Origin: CAVQZA01 sp963718355
Lineage (GTDB): Bacteria > Actinomycetota > Thermoleophilia > Gaiellales > Gaiellaceae
Reading direction: 5' to 3'
Length of the DNA: 64,000 nucleotides
Assembly (NCBI GenBank): GCA_963718355.1
Contig: CAVQZA010000020.1
Span: 62,001 to 126,000 of the forward strand
Positions 17,062 to 25,206 of this stretch are shown here, piece by piece. The notes under the pieces are model-generated. The model had not been told where the DNA came from, searched no databases, and saw nothing but the letters and a program-made list of their open reading frames with translations. Position 1 is the stretch's first letter. The number at the start of each line of letters is the position of its first letter. A program made the position numbers and the translations under genes.

Positions 17062-17796
17062 TCATGCGAGCAGCGAGTAGCCGCCGTCGACGATCAGCGT
17101 CTGGCCGCGAATCATCGCCGCGTCGGGGCCGGCGAGAAACGCGACCAGCCCGGCCACGTCCTCCGGCGAGACGAGGCGACCTGCGGGCGTCCGCTCGGCC
17201 ATCGCGAGCATCTCGTCCTTGTTCGGGAAGAAGTCGAGCGCCTCGGTGTCGACGACACCGGCGGACACAGCGTTCACGCGGATGTCGCGCGGCGCGAGCT
17301 CAACCGCGAGGTAGCGGACGATCGACTCGAGCGCCGCCTTCGAGGTGCCCACGAGGATGTAGTTCTCGAGCACCCGCTGCGCACCGAGCGAGGAGATCGC
17401 GACGATCGACGAGCCGGCGGGCATCTGCGGGGCGGCGGCGCGCGTCAGGTTGAGCAGTGCGCGGGCATTCGCGTGCAGCGTCCAGTCCCAGTGCTTGTCC
17501 TCGGTCTCGAGGGCCGGCCGGATCACTCCGGTCGCCGCGTTGTGGACGAGCACGTCGAGCGGCCCCAGGTCGGCGACCTGAGCGACCACCTTGTCGGAGG
17601 CCACGCTGCCCCGCACGAGCACCGGCTCGGCGCCGGCGGCTCGCAGCTCCTCCGCAGTGGCCTCGGCCGCAGCGTCGTTCCGCAGGTACCCGATCGCGAC
17701 GCGCGCGGCGCCGAGCGCGGCGAACCGCAGCGAGATCGCGCGGCCGATCCCGCGCGAGCCGCCGGTCACGAAGACCGACTTACCGGCGAAGCTCAT
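17062..17796 (-). CDS. fabL: Enoyl-ACP reductase, FabL-like SDR
   Basis: This 244-residue SDR has TGGSRGIGRAI at the N-terminus, HNAATGVIRPALETEDKHWD and the active-site stretch SSLGAQRVLENYILVGTSKAALESI, then RVNAVSAGVVDTEALDFFPN. Together these closely follow FabL (B. subtilis YgaA), an NADPH-dependent enoyl-ACP reductase that completes each fatty-acid elongation cycle. The tyrosine of LENY sits in the FabL position and the lysine is in TSKAAL. The start is ATG at 17796, overlapping the stop of the 92-aa gene by 4 bp. Many actinobacteria use FabI, so FabL is a less usual choice. A generic SDR remains the alternative. Confidence 0.75.
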   Translation of the reverse strand: MSFAGKSVFVTGGSRGIGRAISLRFAALGAARVAIGYLRNDAAAEATAEELRAAGAEPVLVRGSVASDKVVAQVADLGPLDVLVHNAATGVIRPALETEDKHWDWTLHANARALLNLTRAAAPQMPAGSSIVAISSLGAQRVLENYILVGTSKAALESIVRYLAVELAPRDIRVNAVSAGVVDTEALDFFPNKDEMLAMAERTPAGRLVSPEDVAGLVAFLAGPDAAMIRGQTLIVDGGYSLLA

Positions 17797-18071
17797 TGCC
17801 GTCGCGGCAGCGGGTCGTCGGCGGGCGCGGAGCTCGGGATCTCGTCCCAGCCGAGCCGGCTCGACGGCTCGCGCCCGCCTTCGACGGCCTTCGACGAGGC
17901 GTGGCCGAGGCGGTCGAGCAGCTCCATCTTCTCCTCGCCGTGGCGGCGCACCGGATCGCCTTCGGGCAGGCCGTCGATCAGCTCGGCGATGCGCGCACGC
18001 AGCTGGTAGGCGAAGTGGGGAGTCGCAGGCCCGGCGAGGGCGTCGATCTCCTCGATGGTGGGGGCGGGCAT
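17793..18071 (-). CDS. Small protein upstream of fabL, unknown function
   Basis: A 92-residue acidic protein (MPAPTIEEIDALAGPATPHF, then AYQLRARIAELIDGLPEGDP) with two amphipathic helices and a disordered, Pro/Ser-rich tail. No family recognised. Its stop overlaps the fabL start by ATGA, indicating coupled translation and a probable link to that enzyme. No signal peptide or membrane segment. Confidence 0.65.
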   Translation of the reverse strand: MPAPTIEEIDALAGPATPHFAYQLRARIAELIDGLPEGDPVRRHGEEKMELLDRLGHASSKAVEGGREPSSRLGWDEIPSSAPADDPLPRRQ

Positions 18072-18088
18072 CGCCCGAAAACCCTACA

Positions 18089-18403
18089 TCAGGCGCAGTT
18101 GGCGTACTGCCGCTGGAGCGCCTTCAGGTTCGCCTGCTGCTTGCGCAGGAAGGCGGCGCGATCCTTGGCGTTGTGATGCTTCGCGAAGTACGCCTTCTTG
18201 GCCGCGGCTGCGTGGCTCTGCGCGTACTTCAGCGCGGACAGGTAGGTCTGCTTCTGGCCCGCCGGGCAGTACTCGAGACGACCTGCACCCTGCGGTGACG
18301 CAGCCCGCCCCAGCGCGCCCGGAGCGGCGATTGCGACCACGGCGCCGAGCGTCAGCAACGCAGCGACGGCGAGAGCAGCGAGCGCGATGCGGGCGGCGGC
18401 CAT
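18089..18403 (-). CDS. Small secreted helical protein
   Basis: The 104-residue protein begins with a signal peptide (MAAARIALAALAVAALLTLG, then AVVAIAAPGA). The mature part is lysine- and alanine-rich helices with two cysteines (LEYCPAGQKQ near its start and the terminal QYANCA) that could form a disulfide. It resembles the secreted 138-aa protein at 29443 in overall style, a signal peptide plus helices and few cysteines. The longer in-frame reading to 18607 runs into the neighbouring gene and lacks the signal peptide at its start, so I chose ATG 18403. Function unknown. Confidence 0.65.
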   Translation of the reverse strand: MAAARIALAALAVAALLTLGAVVAIAAPGALGRAASPQGAGRLEYCPAGQKQTYLSALKYAQSHAAAAKKAYFAKHHNAKDRAAFLRKQQANLKALQRQYANCA

Positions 18404-18410
18404 GCGGACA

Positions 18411-19691
18411 TCATCGGCTGGCCGGCGCGAGCCGACATCCCTCCGGCGGGTGAGTGAGCCGCAGCAGCATCGGCTCGCCCGGATCGATCCGGCACGCCTT
18501 CGCGGGGTCGCCGGACACCCACGGGCGCGCGTCGAACGGAAGGAGACGCGCGGCGAGGGCGGGGCTCTTGCCGGTCTCGACCAGGGCCGCGCCGACGCCG
18601 TGGGCACCGACGGCGATGCCGAGCGCGAGCGCGGCGACGCCGAGTGCGATCCCGCCGCGCGCCCCGAGTCGCGGCAGGGCGCGCCCGCTCCCGGCGGCGA
18701 GGAGTGCCGGCAGCGTCGCCGCCGGGAGCTGCCAGGTCCAGTCGACGAGCGAGGCCACTGCGAACGCCGCGATTACAGCAACGACCACGCGCTCCTGCCG
18801 TCGCAGCGCCAGGGCGAGGAAGGCAGCGAGGAGCGCCAGCCCGACGACGCCGAGCTCGGCAAACGTCTCGAGCGGCAGCGAGTGCGCGTTCGCCGGGCCG
18901 GCCAGCGAACCGGTCTGCGCGATGTATGCACGATCCCAGCTCCCCGCGCCGCCGCCGGCCACGGGATGAGCCCGGCCCTCGTGCCAGGCGGCGCGCCAGA
19001 GCGGCGCGCGCCCCTGGCCGGAGAGCTGCACGAGGCGCCGCGCATCCCGCGAGTCCGGCGCGGGCGCGGCGAACCGCGCCGCGAGCGGCTTCGCGGCGAC
19101 GAGCGCCAGCACGGCGAGCGGCACCGCGACGAGCAGCACGCCGCGCCGCGGTAGCACGAGGTAGAGCACACAGGCGAGCCCGACGAGCAGCGCGCTTCGC
19201 GAGTAGGTCAGGAACGCGCAGGCCGCGCAGATCGCCGCGGCGCCGGGCCAGAACCGCGGCCGCAGCCCGACGGCGAGCACGACGCCCGTCACCGCGAGCA
19301 GGCCGAGGCCGTTCGCGTAGGTCACCGGCCAGTCGAGTCGTGAGCCAGACGAGACACCCACCGCCTTCCCGACGAGCCCCGCGGCAGCCACGACCACGAT
19401 CCCCCAGAACAGCGCGTGCAACAACGCCTCGCCGTCGACCCACTCGGCGGCGAGCAGCGCGCCCGCATACAGCGCCACGAGCGGCACAGTCCTCAGCGCC
19501 GGTCCGGCGGGGCCCCACAGCGCCGAGAGCGCCGACCACGCGCAGAACGCGGCGAGCGCCCAGAACGCACCGGACGGCCGGCAGCCGAGGCCGAGCGCCG
19601 CCACCGCCGCGAGCACGAGCCAGGTGACAGCCGCGAGGAGCGAGTAGGTCGACTCGTAGAAGCCGCCGGCGAGGAACGCGGAGATCGGCAC
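18411..19691 (-). CDS. O-antigen ligase/polymerase-like membrane protein
   Basis: The protein is strongly hydrophobic with about ten helices and the Wzy/WaaL-type features: a periplasmic loop near residue 300 containing LWRAAWHEGRAHPVAGGGAG and ANAHSLPLETFAELGVVGLA, where H-S-x-P-L-E is typical of O-antigen ligase family proteins. Such enzymes transfer or polymerise glycans on undecaprenyl carriers at the outer membrane face. In an actinobacterium this would be a cell-envelope polysaccharide or glycoprotein. I chose GTG at 19691 (426 aa), since longer readings overlap the divergent EamA gene. Confidence 0.78.
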   Translation of the reverse strand: MPISAFLAGGFYESTYSLLAAVTWLVLAAVAALGLGCRPSGAFWALAAFCAWSALSALWGPAGPALRTVPLVALYAGALLAAEWVDGEALLHALFWGIVVVAAAGLVGKAVGVSSGSRLDWPVTYANGLGLLAVTGVVLAVGLRPRFWPGAAAICAACAFLTYSRSALLVGLACVLYLVLPRRGVLLVAVPLAVLALVAAKPLAARFAAPAPDSRDARRLVQLSGQGRAPLWRAAWHEGRAHPVAGGGAGSWDRAYIAQTGSLAGPANAHSLPLETFAELGVVGLALLAAFLALALRRQERVVVAVIAAFAVASLVDWTWQLPAATLPALLAAGSGRALPRLGARGGIALGVAALALGIAVGAHGVGAALVETGKSPALAARLLPFDARPWVSGDPAKACRIDPGEPMLLRLTHPPEGCRLAPASR

Positions 19692-19716
19692 GAGCAGAGC
19701 CGGTAGGGTCGAGACA

Positions 19717-20616
19717 ATGCGCCGGATTTCGACCGTCGACCTGATGTTGCTGGCGACGGTACTGCTCTGGTCGCTGAACTTCACCGTCACGAAGTATGCG
19801 CTGACGCACGGCTTCCAGCCGCTCGCGTACTCCGCGATCCGGTACGGGGCCGCCGCGGTCATCTTCACCGTGTTCACCGCGCGCCGCGAGGGCTGGGTCA
19901 GGATCGGCCGGCGCGACTGGATGCTGCTCGTGATCGCCGGCTGCGTCGGGATCTGGCTCAACCAGATCGGCTACGTCTATGCGATCAAGCTCACCACCGC
20001 CTCGACCACGGCGCTGATCCTCGGGATCACCCCGATCTTCGCCGCGCTCGGCGCCTGGGCGCTCGGCTTCGAGCGGCTGCCCGGCCGGTTCTGGTTCGCA
20101 GCGGCGGTCTCGTTCCTCGGCGTCGCACTCGTCGCCGGCGGCGCGGGCAGCAGCATCTCGGGCAGCGTCGTCGGCGACCTGCTCGCCGTGCTGACGGCGG
20201 TGACGTGGGCCGGGTACAGCCTGATCGTCGCGCCGCTGATGGGGCGCCACTCGCCGTACCGGATCAGCGCCATCGTGCTCGTGATCGGCTGGATCCCGCT
20301 CGCGATCACCGCGTCGCATCAGCTCGCGACGCAGAGCTGGGACCTCTCGTGGCAGGTCTACGCGTGCCTCGTCTACGCGACGATCGGGCCGCTCGTGATC
20401 ACGAACGTGCTCTGGTACACGGCCGTCTCGCGCGTCGGCGCCTCGCGGGCGACGCTGTTCGCGAACATCCAGCCGTTCTTCGCCGCGCTGATCGCCGTCG
20501 TCGTCCTCTCCGAGCCGCTCTCGTGGCTCCAGGTCATCGGCGGCGCCGCGATCGGGCTCGCACTCATCCTCTCGCGGCTGCAGCAGAAGGTGCCGCAGGA
20601 GCCGCTCGCCGACTGA
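19717..20616 (+). CDS. EamA/DMT-type transporter
   Basis: The 299-residue protein has ten hydrophobic helices in two EamA repeats: LMLLATVLLWSLNFTVTKYA near the N-terminus and VVGDLLAVLTAVTWAGYSLI starting the second. This is the drug/metabolite transporter fold, which exports small metabolites. The substrate is unknown. The start ATG at 19717 has TAGGGT 7 nt upstream and no Shine-Dalgarno, consistent with a leaderless transcript. It overlaps the next transporter gene by one base (TGATG), so the two exporters are co-expressed. Confidence 0.85.
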   Translation: MRRISTVDLMLLATVLLWSLNFTVTKYALTHGFQPLAYSAIRYGAAAVIFTVFTARREGWVRIGRRDWMLLVIAGCVGIWLNQIGYVYAIKLTTASTTALILGITPIFAALGAWALGFERLPGRFWFAAAVSFLGVALVAGGAGSSISGSVVGDLLAVLTAVTWAGYSLIVAPLMGRHSPYRISAIVLVIGWIPLAITASHQLATQSWDLSWQVYACLVYATIGPLVITNVLWYTAVSRVGASRATLFANIQPFFAALIAVVVLSEPLSWLQVIGGAAIGLALILSRLQQKVPQEPLAD

Positions 20617-22112
20617 TGAGCATCGCCGAGCGCCTCAGGCACACGCCGCCCGGCTACCGGTTCTCGATCGGCCGGATCCTGACGATCTACGCGGGCCTGA
20701 TGGTCACGCTGCTACTCGCCGCGCTCGACCAGACCATCGTCGCCACCGCGCTGCCGCGGATCGTCTCGGATCTCGGCGGGATCACGAGCTACACGTGGGT
20801 CTTCACGGCCTACATGCTCACGAGCACGGTCACGGTGCCGCTCTGGGGGAAGCTCGGCGACGTCCACGGTCGCCGGCCGCTGATCCTCGCCGCGATCACG
20901 ATCTTCCTCGTCGGCTCGCTGCTCTGCGGCTTCGCCCAGACGATGTTCCAGCTCGTGCTGTTCCGCGGCATCCAGGGCGTCGGCGCCGGCGGCCTGCTGC
21001 CGCTCGTGATCGCGACCGTCGGCAACATCGTCCCGCCGTCCGACCGGGGCCGCTACCAGGGGCTGATCGGCGCGTCGTTCGCCTTCGCGTCGATCGTCGG
21101 GCCGACGCTCGGCGGCTTCATCGTCGACAACTTCAGCTGGCACTGGATCTTCCTCGTCAACATTCCGGTCGGCGGAGTCGCGCTCGCCGTCGTCTGGGTG
21201 ACGATGCCGAGACGCACCGGCCCTCGGCGGGAGCACTCTCTCGACTGGACAGGGGCCACGCTGCTCGCGCTCGGCACCGCTGCCCTGCTGCTCGGGCTCG
21301 TCTGGGCCGGACGCGACTACGCGTGGCTCTCCTGGCCGGTCGGAGGTGCCTTCGCGACGGCGGCCGTCCTCCTGCTCGCGTTCGCCGTCGTCGAGATTCG
21401 CGCCGTCGAGCCGATCCTGCCCTTCGAGTTGCTGCGGATCTCGAGCGTCTGGGCCAGCGTGACCGCCGCCGGCCTGCTCGGGATGGCCATGTTCGGGACG
21501 ATCACGTTCGTGCCGCTGTTCGCCCAGGGCGTGATCGGCGTCTCCGCGGCGTCGTCGGGCCTCGTCCTGACGCCGTTCATGCTCGGCGCCGTGATCACGA
21601 GCATCAGTGCGGGCCAGTTCGTCGCCCGCACCGGGCGCTACCGGCCGCTGACGTTGATCGGGCCGGTGATCCTCGGCTCGGGCCTCTTCCTGCTCTCGCG
21701 GCTCGGCGTGAGCGCGACCACGGGCCAGGTGGCGCGCGACATGGCGATCTGCGGGATCGGGCTCGGGATGATGATGCAGACCTTCGTCCTGATCGTGCAG
21801 AACGCGGTGCCGCCGCGCACGATCGGCTCTGCGACCGCGCTGACGCAGTTCGCGCGGTCGATCGGCGCCACGCTGGGCGTCGCGGTGATGGGACTCATCG
21901 TGAACCAGGGGCTTCCGCCTGCGGCGCGGCGGCAGGGCCAGCTCCTCCACCGGCTGCCAGAGGCCGGGCGCCTCGCGCTCGCAAACGCGCTGCAGCCGGC
22001 GTTCCTGACCGCTTCCGCGGTGTGTCTCGTCGTGCTGCTGATCTCCTTCTTCAACATCCGCGAGGTGCCGCTGCGACGCGGCTTCGAGGAACGCGTGCCC
22101 GAGGCCGACTAG
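20616..22112 (+). CDS. MFS transporter, DHA2 (EmrB/QacA) type
   Basis: A 498-residue protein with about 14 hydrophobic helices. DQTIVATALPRIVSDLG in helix one is the DHA2 signature, GKLGDVHGRRPLI is MFS motif A and FRGIQGVGAGGLLPLVIATV is the motif B/C region. DHA2 members are proton-driven exporters of drugs, dyes or metabolites. The ATG at 20616 overlaps the EamA stop. The last helix ends at SFFNIREVPLRRGF, with a short charged tail. It is convergent and overlaps the downstream NAD-epimerase gene by 4 bp. Confidence 0.88.
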   Translation: MSIAERLRHTPPGYRFSIGRILTIYAGLMVTLLLAALDQTIVATALPRIVSDLGGITSYTWVFTAYMLTSTVTVPLWGKLGDVHGRRPLILAAITIFLVGSLLCGFAQTMFQLVLFRGIQGVGAGGLLPLVIATVGNIVPPSDRGRYQGLIGASFAFASIVGPTLGGFIVDNFSWHWIFLVNIPVGGVALAVVWVTMPRRTGPRREHSLDWTGATLLALGTAALLLGLVWAGRDYAWLSWPVGGAFATAAVLLLAFAVVEIRAVEPILPFELLRISSVWASVTAAGLLGMAMFGTITFVPLFAQGVIGVSAASSGLVLTPFMLGAVITSISAGQFVARTGRYRPLTLIGPVILGSGLFLLSRLGVSATTGQVARDMAICGIGLGMMMQTFVLIVQNAVPPRTIGSATALTQFARSIGATLGVAVMGLIVNQGLPPAARRQGQLLHRLPEAGRLALANALQPAFLTASAVCLVVLLISFFNIREVPLRRGFEERVPEAD

Positions 22113-23029
22113 GAGATGAACGTCTCCCTAAGGCCCTGCTCGAGCTCGCGCGGCGCGTAGCCGAGCTCGCTTCGCGCCTTGGCGTCTGAGGCCCAGTACG
22201 TGACGCCGTCGGACGAGACGACGAGGTCGCGGAAGCGTGGCGAGAGCTTGGCGGCGCCGCGCAGGATCTGCGGCGGGATCGAGTGGGGAGCTCGTCGGCC
22301 CGCGAGACGCGCGACCGTCTTGGCCATGGCTCCGAGGGTTGTGAGCTCACCGCCGAGCACGTAGGCCTCGCCGACGCGGCCCCGGTCGAGCGCGAGCAGG
22401 ATCCCGTCGGCGACGTCGTCGCGGTGGACTGCGTTGAGGCCGACGTCGTCGAGGCCGATCAGCGGCATCCGTCCGGCGGCGACGCGGCGCAGCGTCCCGC
22501 CGAGCTGCGACGGATCGCCGGGTCCGTACACCGCGCCCGGCTGGGTGATCACGCACGGGAGCCCCGTCGCGATCAGCCGCACGGCGACCTCGTGCGCCTC
22601 GCGCTTCGTCTCGTCGTAGACCGCGAGCGGCGGCGAGGTCGGCCCGGACGTCTCGTCCACGATCTGGCCGTGCGTGTTGCCGAAGACCGCGACCGTCGAG
22701 ACGTGGACGACCTTCGAGATGCCGAGCTCGAGCGCCGTGGCGAGCACCCGCTCCGTGCCGCCGACGTTCGTCTCGCGCATCGCTGCTGCGGCCTTGCCCG
22801 AGACGCCGACCTGGTAGACGGCAGCGCCGTGGACGGCCGCGTCGCAGCGGTCGAGCCCGCGCCGGATGGCAGCCGCGTCGCCGAGATCGCCCTCGACGAG
22901 CACGCAGTCGAGCCCCGCGGCGCGCGCCGGATCGCGCACCAGCGCGACCACGTCGTCACCTCGCGCGCGGAGGCGGCGGGCGACCTCGCCGACGATGAAC
23001 CCGGTCGCGCCCGTGACGAAGACTCGCAC
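22109..23029 (-). CDS. NAD-dependent epimerase/dehydratase (extended SDR)
   Basis: The 306-residue protein starts VRVFVTGATGFIVGEVARRL (TGxxGFxG nucleotide motif) and has HVSTVAVFGNT, then YDETKREAHEVA, where Y and K give the extended-SDR YxxxK catalytic pair, and QPGAVYGPGD. It resembles 3-beta-HSD/dihydroflavonol-reductase-like epimerases acting on sugars, steroids or flavonoid-like substrates; the substrate is not known here. The start is GTG at 23029, and longer in-frame reading runs into the divergent metal transporter gene. No membrane segments. Confidence 0.82.
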   Translation of the reverse strand: MRVFVTGATGFIVGEVARRLRARGDDVVALVRDPARAAGLDCVLVEGDLGDAAAIRRGLDRCDAAVHGAAVYQVGVSGKAAAAMRETNVGGTERVLATALELGISKVVHVSTVAVFGNTHGQIVDETSGPTSPPLAVYDETKREAHEVAVRLIATGLPCVITQPGAVYGPGDPSQLGGTLRRVAAGRMPLIGLDDVGLNAVHRDDVADGILLALDRGRVGEAYVLGGELTTLGAMAKTVARLAGRRAPHSIPPQILRGAAKLSPRFRDLVVSSDGVTYWASDAKARSELGYAPRELEQGLRETFIS

Positions 23030-23047
23030 CCGGTTAGCCTTCCAGAT

Positions 23048-24397
23048 GTGAGCCTCCAGCGTCGAACCGCACTCATGTCCGTCTTCGCGGCCACCGCGTT
23101 GATGACGCTCAAGCTCATCACTGGCCTCGCCTCGGGCAGCCTCGGCCTGCTCTCGGAGGCGGTCCACTCCGGCGCCGACCTCGTGGCCGCGCTGCTGACG
23201 TTCTTCGCGATCGGGGTCGCAGTCCGGCCCGCGGACCGCAGCCACGCCTACGGGCACGGCAAGGCGGAGCATCTCGCTGCGCTCGCAGAGGGCGCGATCG
23301 TCGCGCTCGTCGCGGTCGTGATCGGCTTCCGCGCGATCGAGCGGCTGACCGGCTCGCGCACCGCCGAGGTGAACGCGGCCTGGTGGACATTCGCGGTGCT
23401 CGCCGCCGTGATCGCGATCGACGTCTCGCGCACACTGGTCTCGTTACGGACGGCGCGCCGGTTCGACAGCGCTGCCCTGCGCTCGAACGCGCTCCACTTC
23501 GCCTCCGACCTCGTCGGCTCGTTCGCGGTGCTCGTCGGCCTGGTGCTCGTCCGGGCCGGCTACCAGGGCGCCGACTCGGTCGCCGCGCTCTTCGTCGCGG
23601 TGCTCGTGCTCTTCGCGGCCGGGCGGCTGATGCGACAGAACGTGGACGTGCTGATGGACCAGGATCCCGTCGACGCGCACGAAGCCGCGCGCCGCGCGAT
23701 CGCGAGGATCCAGCCGCCGATCGAGCTGCGTCGCCTGCGGATGCGCCAGGCCGGGGGCAGCCACTTCGCGGACGTCGTGATCGAGGTCTCGCCCGAGGCG
23801 GCCGTCGGCCAGGGGCACGCCGCCGCCGATGCCGTCGAGTCGGCGGTGCAGCGTGTGCTCCCGGGTGCCGACGTCGTCGTCCATGTAGAGCCGCGCGGCA
23901 GCGACGCGGAGATCCGCGAGCGCGCCCACGCGGCGGCGCTCGGGGTCGGCGCGGTGCGCGAGATCCACAACGTCAGCGTGCTCGAGGTCGACGGCGCCAC
24001 CGAGGTCTCGCTCCACCTCAAGCTGCCCGGCGACCTCTCGCTCGAGGAGGCGCACGGGATCGCCGAGCAGGTCGAGCGCGCGATCGTCGAGGCCGTGCCC
24101 GAGGTCGACGTCGTCCAGACCCACCTCGAGCCGCTCACGGAGATCGGCGAGGGCACCGCGGCCGCCGCGACCGAGGACGCGGACGCCGTGACGCGCATCG
24201 TCGTCGATTCGCTCGGCGAGCCGCCCCGGGAGCTGCGCCTGCTGGAGACGACCGAGGGCCTCGTCGCCTTCGTCACGCTCGGTCTCGACCCGGGCAGCCG
24301 GCTCGCGGACGCGCACGCGCGCGCGAGCGAGATCGAGGAGCGGATTCGCCGCGAGCGTCCCGACATCGCCGACGTGATCGTCCACACCGAGCCGTGA
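23048..24397 (+). CDS. Cation diffusion facilitator with three C-terminal domains
   Basis: The N-terminal ~190 residues are a CDF/ZnT transporter with the metal site HSGAD in helix two and HFASD in helix five (HxxxD pairs), which exports divalent metals (Zn, Mn, Fe or Co) in exchange for protons. At 449 residues it is about 150 longer than usual. The extra length is three successive cytoplasmic dimerisation-like units, each ending alike: GADVVVHVEP, EVDVVQTHLEP and IADVIVHTEP. The start GTG at 23048 has TAGCCT 7 nt upstream. Its stop overlaps the next GTG by 4 bp. Metal specificity cannot be read from the sequence. Confidence 0.85.
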   Translation: MSLQRRTALMSVFAATALMTLKLITGLASGSLGLLSEAVHSGADLVAALLTFFAIGVAVRPADRSHAYGHGKAEHLAALAEGAIVALVAVVIGFRAIERLTGSRTAEVNAAWWTFAVLAAVIAIDVSRTLVSLRTARRFDSAALRSNALHFASDLVGSFAVLVGLVLVRAGYQGADSVAALFVAVLVLFAAGRLMRQNVDVLMDQDPVDAHEAARRAIARIQPPIELRRLRMRQAGGSHFADVVIEVSPEAAVGQGHAAADAVESAVQRVLPGADVVVHVEPRGSDAEIRERAHAAALGVGAVREIHNVSVLEVDGATEVSLHLKLPGDLSLEEAHGIAEQVERAIVEAVPEVDVVQTHLEPLTEIGEGTAAAATEDADAVTRIVVDSLGEPPRELRLLETTEGLVAFVTLGLDPGSRLADAHARASEIEERIRRERPDIADVIVHTEP

Positions 24398-25206
24398 AGC
24401 TCTGCATGTTCTCACCGGTGGGCGAGGACCTCGAGCGGGGGTGGCCCGGCGTGATCGAGGGCGACACGGTGATCCAGCTCGCGGCGCAGACGCTGCAGGC
24501 GTTCTTCAGCGGCGGCGGCGGGGCGCGACATCACGCCGAGTACCCGCTGGCCGAGGTCGAGCTGCGCGCGCCCGTCCTGTATCCGCCGTCGGTGCGCGAT
24601 TTCTACGCGTTCGAGCAGCACGTGAAGACGGCCCGCGAGGCGCGCGGCAGCACGGTGCCGAAGGAGTGGTACGAGATCCCGGTCTTCTACTTCTCGAATC
24701 CCGCAGCGATCTATGGGCCCGATCAGGACGTGCCCTATCCCGAGGGCACGGAGGAGCTCGACTACGAGCTCGAGGTCGCGGCGATCATCGGCGCCGAGGG
24801 CAAGATCGGCGGCTTCACGGTGATGAACGACTGGTCGGCGCGCGACCTCCAGCGTGCCGAGATGCGCGTCGGCCTCGGGCCTGCGAAGGGGAAGGACTTC
24901 GCGACGAGCCTCGGGCCGATCGTTGTGACGCCGGACGAGTTCGACGGCTCCGAGGCGGAGATGGTCGCCCGCGTCAACGGCGAGGAGCGATCGCGCGGCA
25001 ACCTCCGCGACCTGTTCCACAAGTGGGACGCGATCGTCGGTCACGCTGCGCGGAACACCGTGCTGCGACCCGGCGACGTGCTCGGCTCGGGCACCGTCGG
25101 CACGGGCTGCATCCTCGAGCACGGCGACGGCCGCTGGCTGCAGCGCGGCGACGTGGTCGAGCTCGAGGTGGAGGGGATCGGAATCCTGCGGAACCGGGTC
25201 GCGTGA
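24394..25206 (+). CDS. Fumarylacetoacetate hydrolase family protein
   Basis: The 270-residue protein carries the FAH fold: VRDFYAFEQHVKTAR, YFSNPAAIYGP, the metal-ligand region LDYELEVAAIIG, GFTVMNDWSARDLQ and GPAKGKDFATSLGP, then LGSGTVGTGC near the end. Family members cleave C-C bonds of acylpyruvates or act as hydratases/isomerases in aromatic breakdown. With no other catabolic gene beside it the substrate is open. It is translationally coupled to genes on both sides (GTGA overlaps), suggesting an operon with the flavoprotein. Confidence 0.85.
   Translation: MKLCMFSPVGEDLERGWPGVIEGDTVIQLAAQTLQAFFSGGGGARHHAEYPLAEVELRAPVLYPPSVRDFYAFEQHVKTAREARGSTVPKEWYEIPVFYFSNPAAIYGPDQDVPYPEGTEELDYELEVAAIIGAEGKIGGFTVMNDWSARDLQRAEMRVGLGPAKGKDFATSLGPIVVTPDEFDGSEAEMVARVNGEERSRGNLRDLFHKWDAIVGHAARNTVLRPGDVLGSGTVGTGCILEHGDGRWLQRGDVVELEVEGIGILRNRVA

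Noticed and set aside
18352..20319. 655-aa minus-strand open frame
   Set aside because: Arg/Ala/Asp-rich shadow of the O-antigen ligase-like and EamA genes; no domain or start signal.
20712..21950. 412-aa minus-strand open frame
   Set aside because: Exactly antisense to the MFS transporter with charged low-complexity sequence typical of shadow frames.
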